A stretch of DNA of 64,000 nucleotides from Aquimarina sp. MAR_2010_214 (GTDB lineage: Bacteria; Bacteroidota; Bacteroidia; Flavobacteriales; Flavobacteriaceae), in assembly GCF_002846555.1 (NCBI RefSeq), contig NZ_PJMS01000001.1:1240001-1304000 (forward strand), written 5' to 3'. The notes under the pieces were generated by a model that had not been told where the DNA came from, ran no database searches, and saw nothing but the letters and a program-made list of their open reading frames with translations. Of this stretch, positions 35,697 to 45,124 are shown piece by piece; positions within the stretch are counted from its first letter, which is position 1; each line of letters opens with the position of its first letter. Both the position numbers and the translations under genes were made by a program.

Positions 35697-37994
35697 ATGA
35701 AAAATGCAATTTTATTGCTTGTCATAGCATTATGTTCAAGCATTACCGCCTATTCCCAAATAGGCCAAGGAGGAGAACCTTTGTTCTCGAATGAAAATGT
35801 TTCAAAATCAAGTCAAATTCCCAGCGTAACATTACCTAAACTGGATATAGCAAAACTGCTAAAAGAAGACGAACAGGAATCAAGCAAAGACGTACCAATG
35901 CGTTTTGCATATCCTCATAAAACGAATCTTAATCCAAAAAATTCAGGAAAGTGGTATACCAATTCAAAAGGAGATCGATATTGGCTTATTGAGATTGAAT
36001 CTAAAGGGGCAAAATCACTGAACTTAACTTTTTCTGAATTTGATCTTCCAGAAGGAGCTAAATTATTTGTTTATAACAAAGACAAATCAGATGTTCGTGG
36101 GGCTTTTACGTCTGCAAATAATAAAAGTTCAAAACGATTAGGTTTAGCTCCCGTAAAAGGAGATAAAATCATAGTTGAATATTTTCAACCTGCTCAGGTA
36201 AAACAACAACCAGATTTAAATATTTCTACAATTGCTCATGATTATAAAGGTATTATGAGTATGGCAAAAGCCTTTGGTAGTTCTGGATCTTGTAATAATA
36301 ATGTAATTTGTGCAGAAGGAGATCCATGGAGAGATCAAATTAGATCAGTAGCATTAGTAATTTTAGGAAACGGAACCAGATGGTGTTCAGGATCTTTAAT
36401 AAATAATACTGCAAATAATGGAACTCCATATTTTTTAACAGCAAATCACTGTACATCTAATCAGACAGTAACCAACTGGGTTTTTGTATTTAATTATGAG
36501 TCTCCGGGATGTACTAATAACTCTGATGGATCAACAAGCCAATCTATATCTGGTTCACAGATGATGGATAGTGGTTCAAGTTCTGATTATGCATTGTTAA
36601 AGCTTTCTTCTACACCGCCATCTAGTTACGATGTGTATTACTCAGGGTGGGATGCCACAGGAAGTATTCCTACCAAAACAACAGGTATTCATCACCCTGC
36701 TGGTGATGTGAAAAAGATATCATTTGATAATGATGCGCCTACGATCACAGGATACAGTGGAGGATCAGGATCAGGAACTACTCACTGGAGAGTTCTGGAC
36801 TGGGATGATGGAACAACTGAAGGTGGATCTTCTGGATCTGCTCTTTTTGATCAAAATAAAAGAATAGTTGGTCAGTTACATGGTGGCGGTGCTGCTTGTG
36901 GAAATAATAGCTCGGATTGGTATGGCCGTTTGTCGGTAACGTACCCAAATATTTGCCAGTGGTTGGCTCCGGGATGTACTACCAAAACAGTAGATGGTTA
37001 TAATCCCGGTAACGGTGGTGGAGATACACAGGCACCTTCTACTCCTGCGGGATTAAGTGCTTCTAATGTTGCAGCAACTTCGGTATCACTTTCATGGACT
37101 GCTTCTACCGATAACGTAGGTGTAACTGGTTATGATGTGTACCAAGGTAATTCAATCGCTACATCGGTAACAGGTGCATCGGCTAATATTGCAGGATTGA
37201 CAGCTAATACAGCATATCAATTTAGAGTAAAGGCTAAAGACGCGGCAGGTAATACCTCAGGATTTAGTAATACCGTTAATGTGACCACTACAGGCGGTGG
37301 TGGAGTTACCTATTGTTCTGCTAATGGAAATAATTCATCAGAAGAATATATCAGCCGAGTTCAACTAGGATCTATTGATAAAACTTCTACTGCAGGAAGT
37401 GGTGGATATAGTGATTTTACATCAGAATCTACAAACCTATCCAAAGGAAGTTCTAATACAGTTACGGTGACACCTACCTGGACCGATAGAAAGTACAGTG
37501 AAGGATACCGGGTGTGGATAGATTATAATCAAGATGGTGATTTTACAGATTCTGGAGAACAAGTCTTTACACAATCAGCTAATCAAAACGCTTCAGTAAG
37601 TGGAAGTTTTACGGTACCCTCATCTGCTACCAATGGAACTACCAGAATGCGAGTTGCTATGAGATATAATACTGAACCTTCTCCTTGTGGATCATTTAAT
37701 TATGGAGAAGTAGAAGATTATACTGTTGTGATTGGCGGATCAAGATTAGCTACTAAGAAAAATAACAATGTAGCAATTTATCCTAATCCAGCTAAAGATA
37801 TACTTAATATATCGTTCAGTACTCAATCAAAAGAAATTTCATATTCGGTAATAGATATTTTAGGAAAAACAATTATCTCAATATCAGGTGAAAATAAGTC
37901 AACTATAGATGTTGGAGGCCTGAAAAAAGGAATTTATTTTCTGAAGTTTACCGATGGAAATAATCAGTATACTAAACGCTTTGTGAAGCAATAA
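35697..37994 (+). CDS. T9SS-secreted trypsin-like serine endopeptidase with FN3, GEVED and sorting domains
   Basis: A 765-residue secreted protein. Signal peptide (AILLLVIALCSSITAYSQ); propeptide-like region; a lysyl-endopeptidase-type serine protease with H251 in FLTANHCTS, D297 in SSDYALLKL and S379 in GGSSGSALFD; fibronectin type III domain (about residues 443-530, PSTPAGLSASNVAATSVSLS); GEVED domain (about 545-680, VWIDYNQDGDFTDSGEQVF, then YGEVEDYTVV); and a type IX C-terminal sorting domain (NVAIYPNPAKDILNISF to the end). Triad residues are seen, but substrate preference cannot be read from sequence alone. No obvious operon partner. Confidence 0.9.
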   Translation: MKNAILLLVIALCSSITAYSQIGQGGEPLFSNENVSKSSQIPSVTLPKLDIAKLLKEDEQESSKDVPMRFAYPHKTNLNPKNSGKWYTNSKGDRYWLIEIESKGAKSLNLTFSEFDLPEGAKLFVYNKDKSDVRGAFTSANNKSSKRLGLAPVKGDKIIVEYFQPAQVKQQPDLNISTIAHDYKGIMSMAKAFGSSGSCNNNVICAEGDPWRDQIRSVALVILGNGTRWCSGSLINNTANNGTPYFLTANHCTSNQTVTNWVFVFNYESPGCTNNSDGSTSQSISGSQMMDSGSSSDYALLKLSSTPPSSYDVYYSGWDATGSIPTKTTGIHHPAGDVKKISFDNDAPTITGYSGGSGSGTTHWRVLDWDDGTTEGGSSGSALFDQNKRIVGQLHGGGAACGNNSSDWYGRLSVTYPNICQWLAPGCTTKTVDGYNPGNGGGDTQAPSTPAGLSASNVAATSVSLSWTASTDNVGVTGYDVYQGNSIATSVTGASANIAGLTANTAYQFRVKAKDAAGNTSGFSNTVNVTTTGGGGVTYCSANGNNSSEEYISRVQLGSIDKTSTAGSGGYSDFTSESTNLSKGSSNTVTVTPTWTDRKYSEGYRVWIDYNQDGDFTDSGEQVFTQSANQNASVSGSFTVPSSATNGTTRMRVAMRYNTEPSPCGSFNYGEVEDYTVVIGGSRLATKKNNNVAIYPNPAKDILNISFSTQSKEISYSVIDILGKTIISISGENKSTIDVGGLKKGIYFLKFTDGNNQYTKRFVKQ

Positions 37995-38034
37995 AATTAA
38001 AATCTAGCTAGCTAGTGCGTAAAATATTAGAAAG

Positions 38035-38077
38035 AGAGCAGGGTTCCTGAGTTTAATCAGGAGTTTTGCTCTTTTTT
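38035..38077 (+). terminator. Rho-independent terminator after the secreted peptidase
   Basis: Two-part stem (agagca ... tgctct outside, tcctga ... tcagga inside) followed by six T residues, between the peptidase stop and a convergent gene. Confidence 0.75.
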
Positions 38078-38086
38078 AATTTACAC

Positions 38087-38590
38087 TTATCTCAAAGGAA
38101 ATCCTTTTGCTGCCCACCACAGATGTATTTCAATAATTAAACGTCCGGATTTTACCATAGGATCCATATTGGCTAAGCTATCTGCCATTTTTTGTGTTGG
38201 TGTATTGTAAATTGTGATTCCTCGAATATCGCCATCATCTCCAAAAGGTCCCGAAATATCTGCATACCCTTCTTTGTACATTTTGCCAAGATGTGCAAGG
38301 TGTAGTTTTTGCAAACTGTCTGCTTCTTTCTTACTTTGAGAACGATCAGGCCCTTTTTTTAAGAAAGCAATAAAATATTGCTGCATAATCACAGTGTCAC
38401 CAGTTTCTTCATCTATATAGTCAAAAATCTTAAACCCGTTTTTTTGCAACCTTTCCTTGATTGATTGTACTGAAGGTTTTATTTCTTCAGCAACCTCTTT
38501 TGTACTCTCCGATTGTGGGATGCTTTCTTCTTTGGGTTGTTTACAAGAAAAAAGAAATAGTAAAGCAAAAAATAGGAGTAGTTTTTTCAT
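38087..38590 (-). CDS. YCII-domain lipoprotein
   Basis: A 167-residue lipoprotein (LLFFALLFLFSCKQP). After an acidic linker (residues 25-55) it carries a YCII-related domain: QQYFIAFLKKGPDRS, then LHLAHLGKMYKEGYADISGP and DGDIRGITIYN, ending RLIIEIHLWWAAKGF. YCII domains are small dimeric ferredoxin-like folds, often of unknown function. Export of this domain is unusual because most YCII proteins are cytoplasmic. It is a single gene, convergent with the peptidase gene. Confidence 0.75.
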   Translation of the reverse strand: MKKLLLFFALLFLFSCKQPKEESIPQSESTKEVAEEIKPSVQSIKERLQKNGFKIFDYIDEETGDTVIMQQYFIAFLKKGPDRSQSKKEADSLQKLHLAHLGKMYKEGYADISGPFGDDGDIRGITIYNTPTQKMADSLANMDPMVKSGRLIIEIHLWWAAKGFPLR

Positions 38591-39114
38591 CTTAATAAAG
38601 CTTTTAGTGATTTGTGGGATTAAAATAACGAATTTTACTTGAAGATGATAGGATTATTTAGCCATCAAAATAGAGTTAGATGGTTGTTTAAGCCAATGTA
38701 GATACTATTTTCTCCTCCTTTTTAGTATGAAATGATATTTCTTAAGCTAGCTAAAATTATATTCTTATCTGCATAAATATAGGTGTCATTGGTAATATAA
38801 TACGTAGAAAACTTTAGGTTTATAATAGATCGGGAATATTTGGTGATATATTTAAATAATACAGTTTTCTGTTTATGTCTTTTAGAAGATGTAAATTTTA
38901 TTTTTGATTTACAGTTGTTTATGTTGTGTTATTATAGTAACTTTAATACAAACATTATATCCCGATTACCCTCTAATGTTTTACCTTACCCTGAGACTGG
39001 TTTTTTTAATATCTAAATATTAAAAAAGAAATAACTACAATGATAGTTTTATTAAGCTACCTCATTAGTAAACTCCAATGTCAAAATTTCATATAATACT
39101 GTAATGATAATACG
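38591..39114. other. 524-bp AT-rich intergenic region
   Basis: No gene of convincing length. It holds a TATTTTTG -7-like box at 38899-38906 without a clear -33 partner, a 31-codon open frame from about 38919 that is probably chance, and an 11-bp AT-only inverted repeat at 39002-39027. It lies between the divergent YCII gene and the histidine kinase gene, so it should contain both promoters. Confidence 0.6.
39002..39027. other. AT-only 11-bp inverted repeat upstream of the histidine kinase
   Basis: The arms ttttttaatat and atattaaaaaa are perfect with a 4-nt loop. Being entirely A/T it may be a weak terminator, a curved protein-binding site, or compositional chance. Confidence 0.35.
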
Positions 39115-40560
39115 ATGAAAACAAGTTCTGTATATATAAAAAAAAATGTACTCAATAATGATCTTATCACAATAGTAAATGATAATGGGTATTTTGTTGA
39201 GTCAAACCCTCAGTGGTCCGTTTTATTGGGATATAGTAAAAAAGAATTGTTAAATATTCCTTATTTGACTTTGGTACACTACGAAGATAGGAGCAAAGCC
39301 AAACAAGAAATCAATAACCGATTGCAAACTCCTGACTCTAAACCATTCGTGGTTAGACTTGTCAGTAAAATGGGGGATGTAATATGGTTAGAATCTATTA
39401 TTACCAAAATAGGATATGAAGAAGGCTTTTTACTAATTGCAAAAGATATAACTCAAAAAAAAGCAGAAAAATCTTCAATAGAAGCGGATTTGATTGCTTT
39501 AAAACTTAAAAATAGGCAATTAGAAGATTTATTTAATTTAAGTCAGGATTTAATAACTATTTCAAATCCTGAAGGGTATTTTACCAAATTAAACCCGCAA
39601 TGGAGTAAAACTATGGGGTATACCGAAACAGAATTAATGGATAAACCTTACTTAGCATTTGTGCATCCAGATGATCAACAAAATACTGTTGCAGAAGCAG
39701 CAAAACAATTTGATGGTACTACTATATTTAACTTTAGGAATAGATACCTTACTAAAGCAGGAGAAATTGTTTGGTTAGATTGGAACGCCACTGCATTAGA
39801 TCATACCGGAGAAGTATTTGGAATTGCCAGAAATATTACAAAAGCAATTAGACAAGAACAAAAAATAGAAGCAACGTTACAAGAATTGATAGCAAAAAAT
39901 AAGCAATTAGAAGACTACGCATATATAACCTCTCATAACTTAAGATCACCAGTGGCTAATATCTTTATGCTTACTAAATTTTTGGAAGAAAGTACGCTTA
40001 CCGAAGAGCAAATGAATTATACGGATATGATCAAAAATTCTGCAGAGGTACTTAATAAAACAATGAAAGATTTGATAAACGTGGTGCAGATTAATGAATC
40101 TACAGATATGACTATTCAAAATATTTCTCTTCAAGAAACATGTATAGAAGTAAAAAGGCAATTAAGTGCAAAAATCATGGAGACCCAGGCAAAAATCATT
40201 ACTGATTTTAAAATTGAAGAAATTTCCTACTCGATTGCTTACCTGAGAAGTATATTTCTTAACCTTATTTCAAACTCTCTAAAATATTCCTCTTCTAAAA
40301 GAAAGCCAGTTATTCATATTTCTTCAGAAAAAGTAAATAATAGAATTCAACTAATATTTAAAGATAATGGATTAGGAATTGACTTAGATAAATATGGAAA
40401 TAAAGTGTTTGGGTTTAGAAAAACGTTTCATAAAAATGCTGATGCCAAAGGACTAGGGCTTTTCATAATCAAATCTCAAATTGAAGCTTTAAAAGGGACC
40501 ATAGCTATTGACAGCGAGCTTGATAAAGGAACTACATTTACTATAAATATTGTATTATGA
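39115..40560 (+). CDS. PAS-PAS sensor histidine kinase
   Basis: A 481-residue soluble kinase without predicted membrane segments. Two PAS domains (about 10-115 with YFVESNPQWSVLLGYSKKEL; about 135-245 with GYFTKLNPQWSKTMGYTETE), linked by coiled coil, lead to the dimerisation/phosphoacceptor helix with the H-box SHNLRSPVANIFML. The ATPase domain has LNLISNSLKYSS (N box) and KDNGLGIDLDKYG and KGLGLFIIKSQ (G boxes). Both PAS domains have the PQWS variant common in Bacteroidota. Its stop overlaps the next gene by ATGA, so kinase and receiver are co-translated. Confidence 0.9.
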   Translation: MKTSSVYIKKNVLNNDLITIVNDNGYFVESNPQWSVLLGYSKKELLNIPYLTLVHYEDRSKAKQEINNRLQTPDSKPFVVRLVSKMGDVIWLESIITKIGYEEGFLLIAKDITQKKAEKSSIEADLIALKLKNRQLEDLFNLSQDLITISNPEGYFTKLNPQWSKTMGYTETELMDKPYLAFVHPDDQQNTVAEAAKQFDGTTIFNFRNRYLTKAGEIVWLDWNATALDHTGEVFGIARNITKAIRQEQKIEATLQELIAKNKQLEDYAYITSHNLRSPVANIFMLTKFLEESTLTEEQMNYTDMIKNSAEVLNKTMKDLINVVQINESTDMTIQNISLQETCIEVKRQLSAKIMETQAKIITDFKIEEISYSIAYLRSIFLNLISNSLKYSSSKRKPVIHISSEKVNNRIQLIFKDNGLGIDLDKYGNKVFGFRKTFHKNADAKGLGLFIIKSQIEALKGTIAIDSELDKGTTFTINIVL

Positions 40561-40958
40561 TTAAGGAGAACCATATTTTATGTCTTATAGATGACGATAA
40601 TATTCATCAGTTTATTATAAAAAAAATCGTACATAAACTTAGCCCTAGTCAAAAACTACTTGTATTCTCTAACGGAGAAGAGGGTATTAATTTCATCAGA
40701 TCAACAATTGGAAAAATAGAGAAGTTACCAGATTTAATTTTACTAGACTTAAATATGCCTGTTATGGATGGCTGGGAATTTTTGGAAGAATTTGTTACAA
40801 TCACTCCAGAAATTAAAAAAGATATTATTATTTACATCTTATCGTCATCAGAAAACCCTACAGATAAAGAAAGAGCTAAAAAATTTGAATTAGTTTCTGG
40901 GTATCTAATCAAACCCATTAATGAGGATCAATTAGAATCATTATTTGAAAGTGTCTGA
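40557..40958 (+). CDS. Receiver-only response regulator
   Basis: A 133-residue REC domain without output domain. The acidic pocket is IDDDN, the phosphoacceptor is the first Asp of LLDLNMPVMDGWEFLEEF, the switch Ser is in YILSSSENP, and the conserved Lys is in YLIKPINEDQ. It overlaps the kinase gene by 4 nt and is its obvious partner. With no effector domain it must act through protein interaction or phosphotransfer. Confidence 0.9.
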   Translation: MIKENHILCLIDDDNIHQFIIKKIVHKLSPSQKLLVFSNGEEGINFIRSTIGKIEKLPDLILLDLNMPVMDGWEFLEEFVTITPEIKKDIIIYILSSSENPTDKERAKKFELVSGYLIKPINEDQLESLFESV

Positions 40959-41059
40959 CTTATACATTAAGTTTTTATTGTCATCAAACTCATATCTATT
41001 TTAGATAACCCCACCAAATATATATTGTATTTGATGGGAGTTATTCTTTATCAAATATA

Positions 41060-41965
41060 CTATCTAGAGGTATATACTAATCCAAATGAAAAAACGGATT
41101 CTTTATTATAATTTCTACCATCTAGAGTAGCGCCATAACCGGCAGAAACACCTAGAGCATTTTTGTAAACGGGAACATAAAAATCAAAAGAAAGATTGGT
41201 ATAATCTACTTCAGTTTCAGGTAAAATAGCAGGCCCTCCCGCGTTACCAAATTCTGGAGTACCAATATCATATCCCGACATAGAGTTTTGTATGTTGAGT
41301 TTGGCATGTACATAAAGAAACTCATTATAGTATCCTATTTTAGCACTATACAACATGGCATTAGGGATATCAAAATCATTGCTGTTACGTATACTATACC
41401 CAAACTGTAGTTCGCTAAATATTTTAAACGGGGTACTATACTGAAATATAACTGAACCATTAATAGTGGTAGCTTCATTACCTAGAGAAAGTACACCTCC
41501 TCCTTCATAATTTCCTACAGGAAATGTTACTCCAGAAGCGCCTCCTAGCGTTATCTGAGAAGAGTTGTCGAATTTTTTCTCCAGAACTTTAGCTTTTAGA
41601 AAAATCCCTAAATCCTGAATGCCATCTATCTGTGCTACGTTTTGAACGGGATCAAGTGCTTCATCTTCACTTTCGACACTAATGTATGGTAAGGTAAGAG
41701 TGGTAGATAACCAGTTTGTAATAGCATATTGACTATAAAAAGAGATAATAAATGAAGAAATTTTTCCTAAACCAGCAGGATTTCCTTCAGATAATGCAGA
41801 TCCTCGATAGAATTGATCATAACTTTTGTATCCATAACTGGAAGCCAACGTAAAAGAATTCTTTTTAGGATAAAATCCATTTACTGGAACTTGTCCTATG
41901 GCATTTAAAAATGGAGAAAAACATAATATGATCCCTACTAGGGATCTTTTGGATTTGTGCAACAT
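41060..41965 (-). CDS. Putative outer-membrane beta-barrel protein
   Basis: A 301-residue protein with a signal peptide (LVGIILCFSPFLNAIGQ) followed by alternating amphipathic strands (YAITNWLSTTLTLPYIS, FSELQFGYSIRN, YVHAKLNIQNS) and ending in a strand with aromatic near-terminal residues (FSFGLVYTSR). This suggests a 12-14-strand barrel of the transporter or phenol-degradation-channel type, but the substrate is unknown. It stands alone and is convergent with the response-regulator gene. Confidence 0.6.
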   Translation of the reverse strand: MLHKSKRSLVGIILCFSPFLNAIGQVPVNGFYPKKNSFTLASSYGYKSYDQFYRGSALSEGNPAGLGKISSFIISFYSQYAITNWLSTTLTLPYISVESEDEALDPVQNVAQIDGIQDLGIFLKAKVLEKKFDNSSQITLGGASGVTFPVGNYEGGGVLSLGNEATTINGSVIFQYSTPFKIFSELQFGYSIRNSNDFDIPNAMLYSAKIGYYNEFLYVHAKLNIQNSMSGYDIGTPEFGNAGGPAILPETEVDYTNLSFDFYVPVYKNALGVSAGYGATLDGRNYNKESVFSFGLVYTSR

Positions 41966-42103
41966 AACTGTAATTTTGGTTAATAAATAAGTACGCTTAG
42001 CCGTGCTTATTCAGTTCACCTTACCAATACTATATGTTACTCTTTTGTTAAGATTTATTAAAGCAATGTTAATTGAAGTTAAAGACCTATTGATCTTACT
42101 TTT

Positions 42104-42571
42104 TTACCATAAATAATATGGTTTTTTACTTAATTGAGAATTATAATATTTTCGATCTCCGGTAACTTCTTCTCCTAACCAATTGGGTTTTAGGAATGTT
42201 TCATTTTCGTTTTCTAATTCAATTTCTGCTATAATGAGACCTTTGTTTTCTCCAAAGAATTCATCAACTTCATAGATATGGTTTCCTAGAGAGATTTCAT
42301 ATCGTATTTTTTCGATGATTCCTTTTTCACATAAAGGCATTAGTTGCTCTGCTTCTGATACATCAATTTCTTTTTCCCATTCAAATCGAGAAGTTCCCGA
42401 AGAGTTACCAATTCCTTTTACAGTAATAAAAGCGTATTCCCCTTTGATTCGTATACGAACCGTTCGTTCTGGGTCAGTATTTAAAAACCCTTGTATGATA
42501 CGCGTACTTTTTTGCGCTTCATTTTTAAAATCCTCTGATGTAACGAGAAATTTACGTTCTATTTCGATCAT
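42104..42571 (-). CDS. CYTH-domain phosphohydrolase (triphosphate tunnel enzyme)
   Basis: A 155-residue CYTH protein. The N-terminal EIERKFLV holds the ExExK motif, followed by the alternating strand pattern TVRIRIKGEYAFITVKG, then FEWEKEIDV, YEISLGNHIYEVDEF and IIAEIELEN, and the WLGEEVTGDRKYYNSQL end typical of the bacterial form. Family members hydrolyse inorganic tripolyphosphate, thiamine triphosphate or similar; which one cannot be read here. Divergent from dinB across 98 nt. Confidence 0.9.
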   Translation of the reverse strand: MIEIERKFLVTSEDFKNEAQKSTRIIQGFLNTDPERTVRIRIKGEYAFITVKGIGNSSGTSRFEWEKEIDVSEAEQLMPLCEKGIIEKIRYEISLGNHIYEVDEFFGENKGLIIAEIELENENETFLKPNWLGEEVTGDRKYYNSQLSKKPYYLW

Positions 42572-42638
42572 GGCTAGTTATTCGGTTATTTCCAACGATA
42601 TGGGAGTGTTTTATAATTAGAGATAAAGATATTATAAT

Positions 42639-42665
42639 TTGAATCATCAATATCTATTATTTTTG
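42639..42665 (+). promoter_or_regulatory. Promoter candidate of dinB
   Basis: TTG at 42639-42641, 16-nt spacer, and TATTTTTG at 42658-42665, matching the flavobacterial consensus apart from a slightly short spacer. The start codon lies 5 nt after the -7 box. Confidence 0.45.
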
Positions 42666-42669
42666 TAAA

Positions 42670-43770
42670 GTGGAAGAGTTGGACACAAATAGAAAAATCA
42701 TACATGTAGATATGGATGCATTCTATGCTTCGGTAGAGCAAATGGATAATCCCGAACTTAGAGGAAAGCCATTGGCCGTTGGAGGAGGAGGAAAACGAGG
42801 TGTGGTGAGTGCGGCTAGTTATGAGGCCCGTGTATTTGGTGTACGATCTGCTATGCCTGGTTTTAAAGCAAGAAAACTTTGTCCTGATCTTATCTTTGTT
42901 CGACCTCGATTTGATCGGTATCAAGAAATTTCTTCTCAAATCAGAAAAATATTCTTTGAGTATACAGATCTTGTAGAACCTTTATCCCTGGATGAAGCGT
43001 ATCTCGACGTTACCGAGAATAAAAAAGGAAACCCCAGCGCAACACTGATTGCCCAGGAAATCCGAAAACAGATTTTTGATGAGGTTGGATTGACAGCTTC
43101 TGCGGGAATATCGATCAATAAATTTATTGCCAAAGTTGCAAGTGACTATAATAAGCCTAATGGGCAAAAAACGGTGAACCCCGAAGAAGTAATCGAATTT
43201 TTGGAAGATTTGGATGTTAAAAAATTCTATGGAGTGGGTAAAGTTACCCAAGCCAAAATGTACCAGATGGGGATTTATACCGGAAAAGATTTAAAATTAA
43301 AATCAGAAGAATTTCTTACTCAGCATTTTGGCAAATCAGGAGGGCATTACTATCGTATTGTAAGAGGAATTCATTTAAGTGAAGTGAAACCAAACAGAGA
43401 ACGTAAATCTTTAGCTGCAGAACGTACCTTTAGCGAAAATATAGCTTCAGAAATTTATATGCTTGAGCGTTTAGAAAGTATCGCAGAAGAACTTCAAAAA
43501 CGTCTTAAGCGAAGTAAAGTTGCTGGTAGAACAGTGACCTTGAAAATTAGATATAGTGATTTTACGTTACAAACCCGAAGTAAAACATTACCTTATTTTG
43601 TAAACGATACCGATATCTTATTAGAAACCGCAAAAGAGTTATTGTATCAAGACAAGATGAAGAACTCTGTACGATTATTAGGGATTTCTCTGTCTAATCT
43701 TAATACGGGTAAAGAGAAGAAAAAAGAAAAAGAAGAGATAGAAATTATTCAGTTACGATTTGATTTTTAG
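42670..43770 (+). CDS. dinB: DNA polymerase IV (Y family)
   Basis: A 366-residue translesion polymerase. The N-terminal catalytic motif RKIIHVDMDAFYASVEQ with the metal-binding Asp, the steric-gate region, and SLDEAYLDV with the second acidic pair are intact. The palm is followed by VGLTASAGISINKFIAKVAS and the thumb/little-finger region (LAAERTFSENI, then RTVTLKIRYSDFTLQTR). There is no clear clamp-binding QLxLF motif, although the C-terminus IIQLRFDF is a possible variant. Start is GTG; no upstream ATG fits. It is convergent with and 2 nt from the aminotransferase gene. Confidence 0.95.
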   Translation: MEELDTNRKIIHVDMDAFYASVEQMDNPELRGKPLAVGGGGKRGVVSAASYEARVFGVRSAMPGFKARKLCPDLIFVRPRFDRYQEISSQIRKIFFEYTDLVEPLSLDEAYLDVTENKKGNPSATLIAQEIRKQIFDEVGLTASAGISINKFIAKVASDYNKPNGQKTVNPEEVIEFLEDLDVKKFYGVGKVTQAKMYQMGIYTGKDLKLKSEEFLTQHFGKSGGHYYRIVRGIHLSEVKPNRERKSLAAERTFSENIASEIYMLERLESIAEELQKRLKRSKVAGRTVTLKIRYSDFTLQTRSKTLPYFVNDTDILLETAKELLYQDKMKNSVRLLGISLSNLNTGKEKKKEKEEIEIIQLRFDF

Positions 43771-43772
43771 TT

Positions 43773-44918
43773 TCAAATCTCAGACAAAATCTCTGCGGCT
43801 CTCTCTAATGTATCCTCTGTTTTAGCAAAGCAGAAACGTAGTACGTTATCATCTTGCTGATTCAAGTTAAAAACGGATACTGGGATAGATGCAATCTTAT
43901 ATTCTTTAGTTAACCTTTCAGCGAAAGCTACATCACTTTCATCAGTAATAGCAGAATAATCCAATACCTGAAAATATGTCCCGGATGCCGGAGTAAACTT
44001 AAAACGAGAATCAGTAATCATAGACAGGAAAAAATCTCGTTTTTTTTGATAGAAATCAGGAAGGGAAAGATAATGTTCAGGAATTTTTAGATATTCAGCC
44101 AAAGCATATTGCATAGGGTGGCTACTAGAAAAAACATTGAACTGATGTACCTTTCTAAATTCTGTCATTAATTCTTTTGGAGCCAGGCAATACCCCATTT
44201 TCCATCCGGTAGTATGAAATGTCTTTCCGAAAGAAGCAGTAATAAAAGCACGTTCTGCTAATCCAGGAAACAATGCAGCACTTTGATGTGTCTGGCCATC
44301 AAAAATAATATGTTCATATACCTCATCACTCAATAAAATGATATCCGTGTTCTTTAGTAATTTTTCTAACTGAAGCATATCTTCTTTAGACAAAACACTT
44401 CCGCTGGGGTTATGAGGCGTATTGATAATGATCATTTTGGTTTTAGAAGTGATTTTAGTAGCTACTTCTTGCCAGTCTACGCTAAAATGGGGCGCAGACA
44501 ACTGTATGGGAACGATCTTTCCTCCAAATAATTCGATAGATGGTTCATACGAATCATAGGCAGGTTTAAATATAATCACTTCATCTTCAGGATGTATAAA
44601 AGCCGAAATAATAGTAAAAATAGCCTGTGTAGCACCAGAAGTTATGGTGATATCGGTTTCAGGATGATAATTACTGTTGTATAATGAGTTGGTTTTTTTA
44701 GTAATAACTTCTCTTAATGATAGCAATCCGGGCATTGGTGCATATTGGTTATATCCGTTTTGCATAGCCTGAGTTACCAAATCAATTAGTTTTGGACTTG
44801 CCTCAAAATTAGGAAAGCCCTGAGAGAGGTTTAATGCTTCATATTGATGAGCCATTTTGCTCATTATTGTAAAAATAGTAGTGCCAACCTGAGGTAATTT
44901 AGAGTCGATGTGTCTCAT
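43773..44918 (-). CDS. Class I PLP aminotransferase (methionine/kynurenine aminotransferase-like)
   Basis: A 381-residue fold-type I transaminase. MAHQYEALNLSQGFPNFEAS at the N-terminus is typical of YbdL/kynurenine-aminotransferase relatives. PLP contacts include NTPHNPSGSVLS, LLSDEVYEHIIFDG and the Schiff-base lysine in ASFGKTFHTTGWKMGYCLAP. The C-terminal VLRFCFAKTEDTLERAAEIL is standard. Methionine or aromatic amino acids are likely substrates by family; not resolved here. Confidence 0.9.
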   Translation of the reverse strand: MRHIDSKLPQVGTTIFTIMSKMAHQYEALNLSQGFPNFEASPKLIDLVTQAMQNGYNQYAPMPGLLSLREVITKKTNSLYNSNYHPETDITITSGATQAIFTIISAFIHPEDEVIIFKPAYDSYEPSIELFGGKIVPIQLSAPHFSVDWQEVATKITSKTKMIIINTPHNPSGSVLSKEDMLQLEKLLKNTDIILLSDEVYEHIIFDGQTHQSAALFPGLAERAFITASFGKTFHTTGWKMGYCLAPKELMTEFRKVHQFNVFSSSHPMQYALAEYLKIPEHYLSLPDFYQKKRDFFLSMITDSRFKFTPASGTYFQVLDYSAITDESDVAFAERLTKEYKIASIPVSVFNLNQQDDNVLRFCFAKTEDTLERAAEILSEI

Positions 44919-45065
44919 ACCATAAAATTAATATAATTGTAAAAAGAACTGCTTTTTTTGATTAAAGTTAGTGCTATATTTTGAATGATTTAGAAAGAAA
45001 TGATAAGCAAAATTTATTTCTTTTTTATATTCATTATAAATAGCGAAATAAACCCAAGGTAAAGC

Positions 45066-45096
45066 TTGGCTAAAAAAGCATTGAACCCTATTTTTG
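45066..45096 (+). promoter_or_regulatory. Promoter candidate of sdhCAB
   Basis: TTG at 45066-45068, 20-nt spacer, TATTTTTG at 45089-45096: a full match to the flavobacterial TTG-N(17-23)-TAnnTTTG consensus, 28 nt before the sdhC ATG. Confidence 0.65.
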
Positions 45097-45124
45097 CTTC
45101 ACAACTAATTAAACATTTTAAATA

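Noticed and set aside
38919..39014. 31-codon open frame upstream of the histidine kinase
   Set aside because: No recognisable features or ribosome-binding site; chance frames of this length are common in such AT-rich DNA.
40999..41040. Terminator between the response regulator and the outer-membrane protein gene
   Set aside because: There is a hairpin (cccaccaaata / tatttgatggg) with one mismatch, but no T-tract on either strand.
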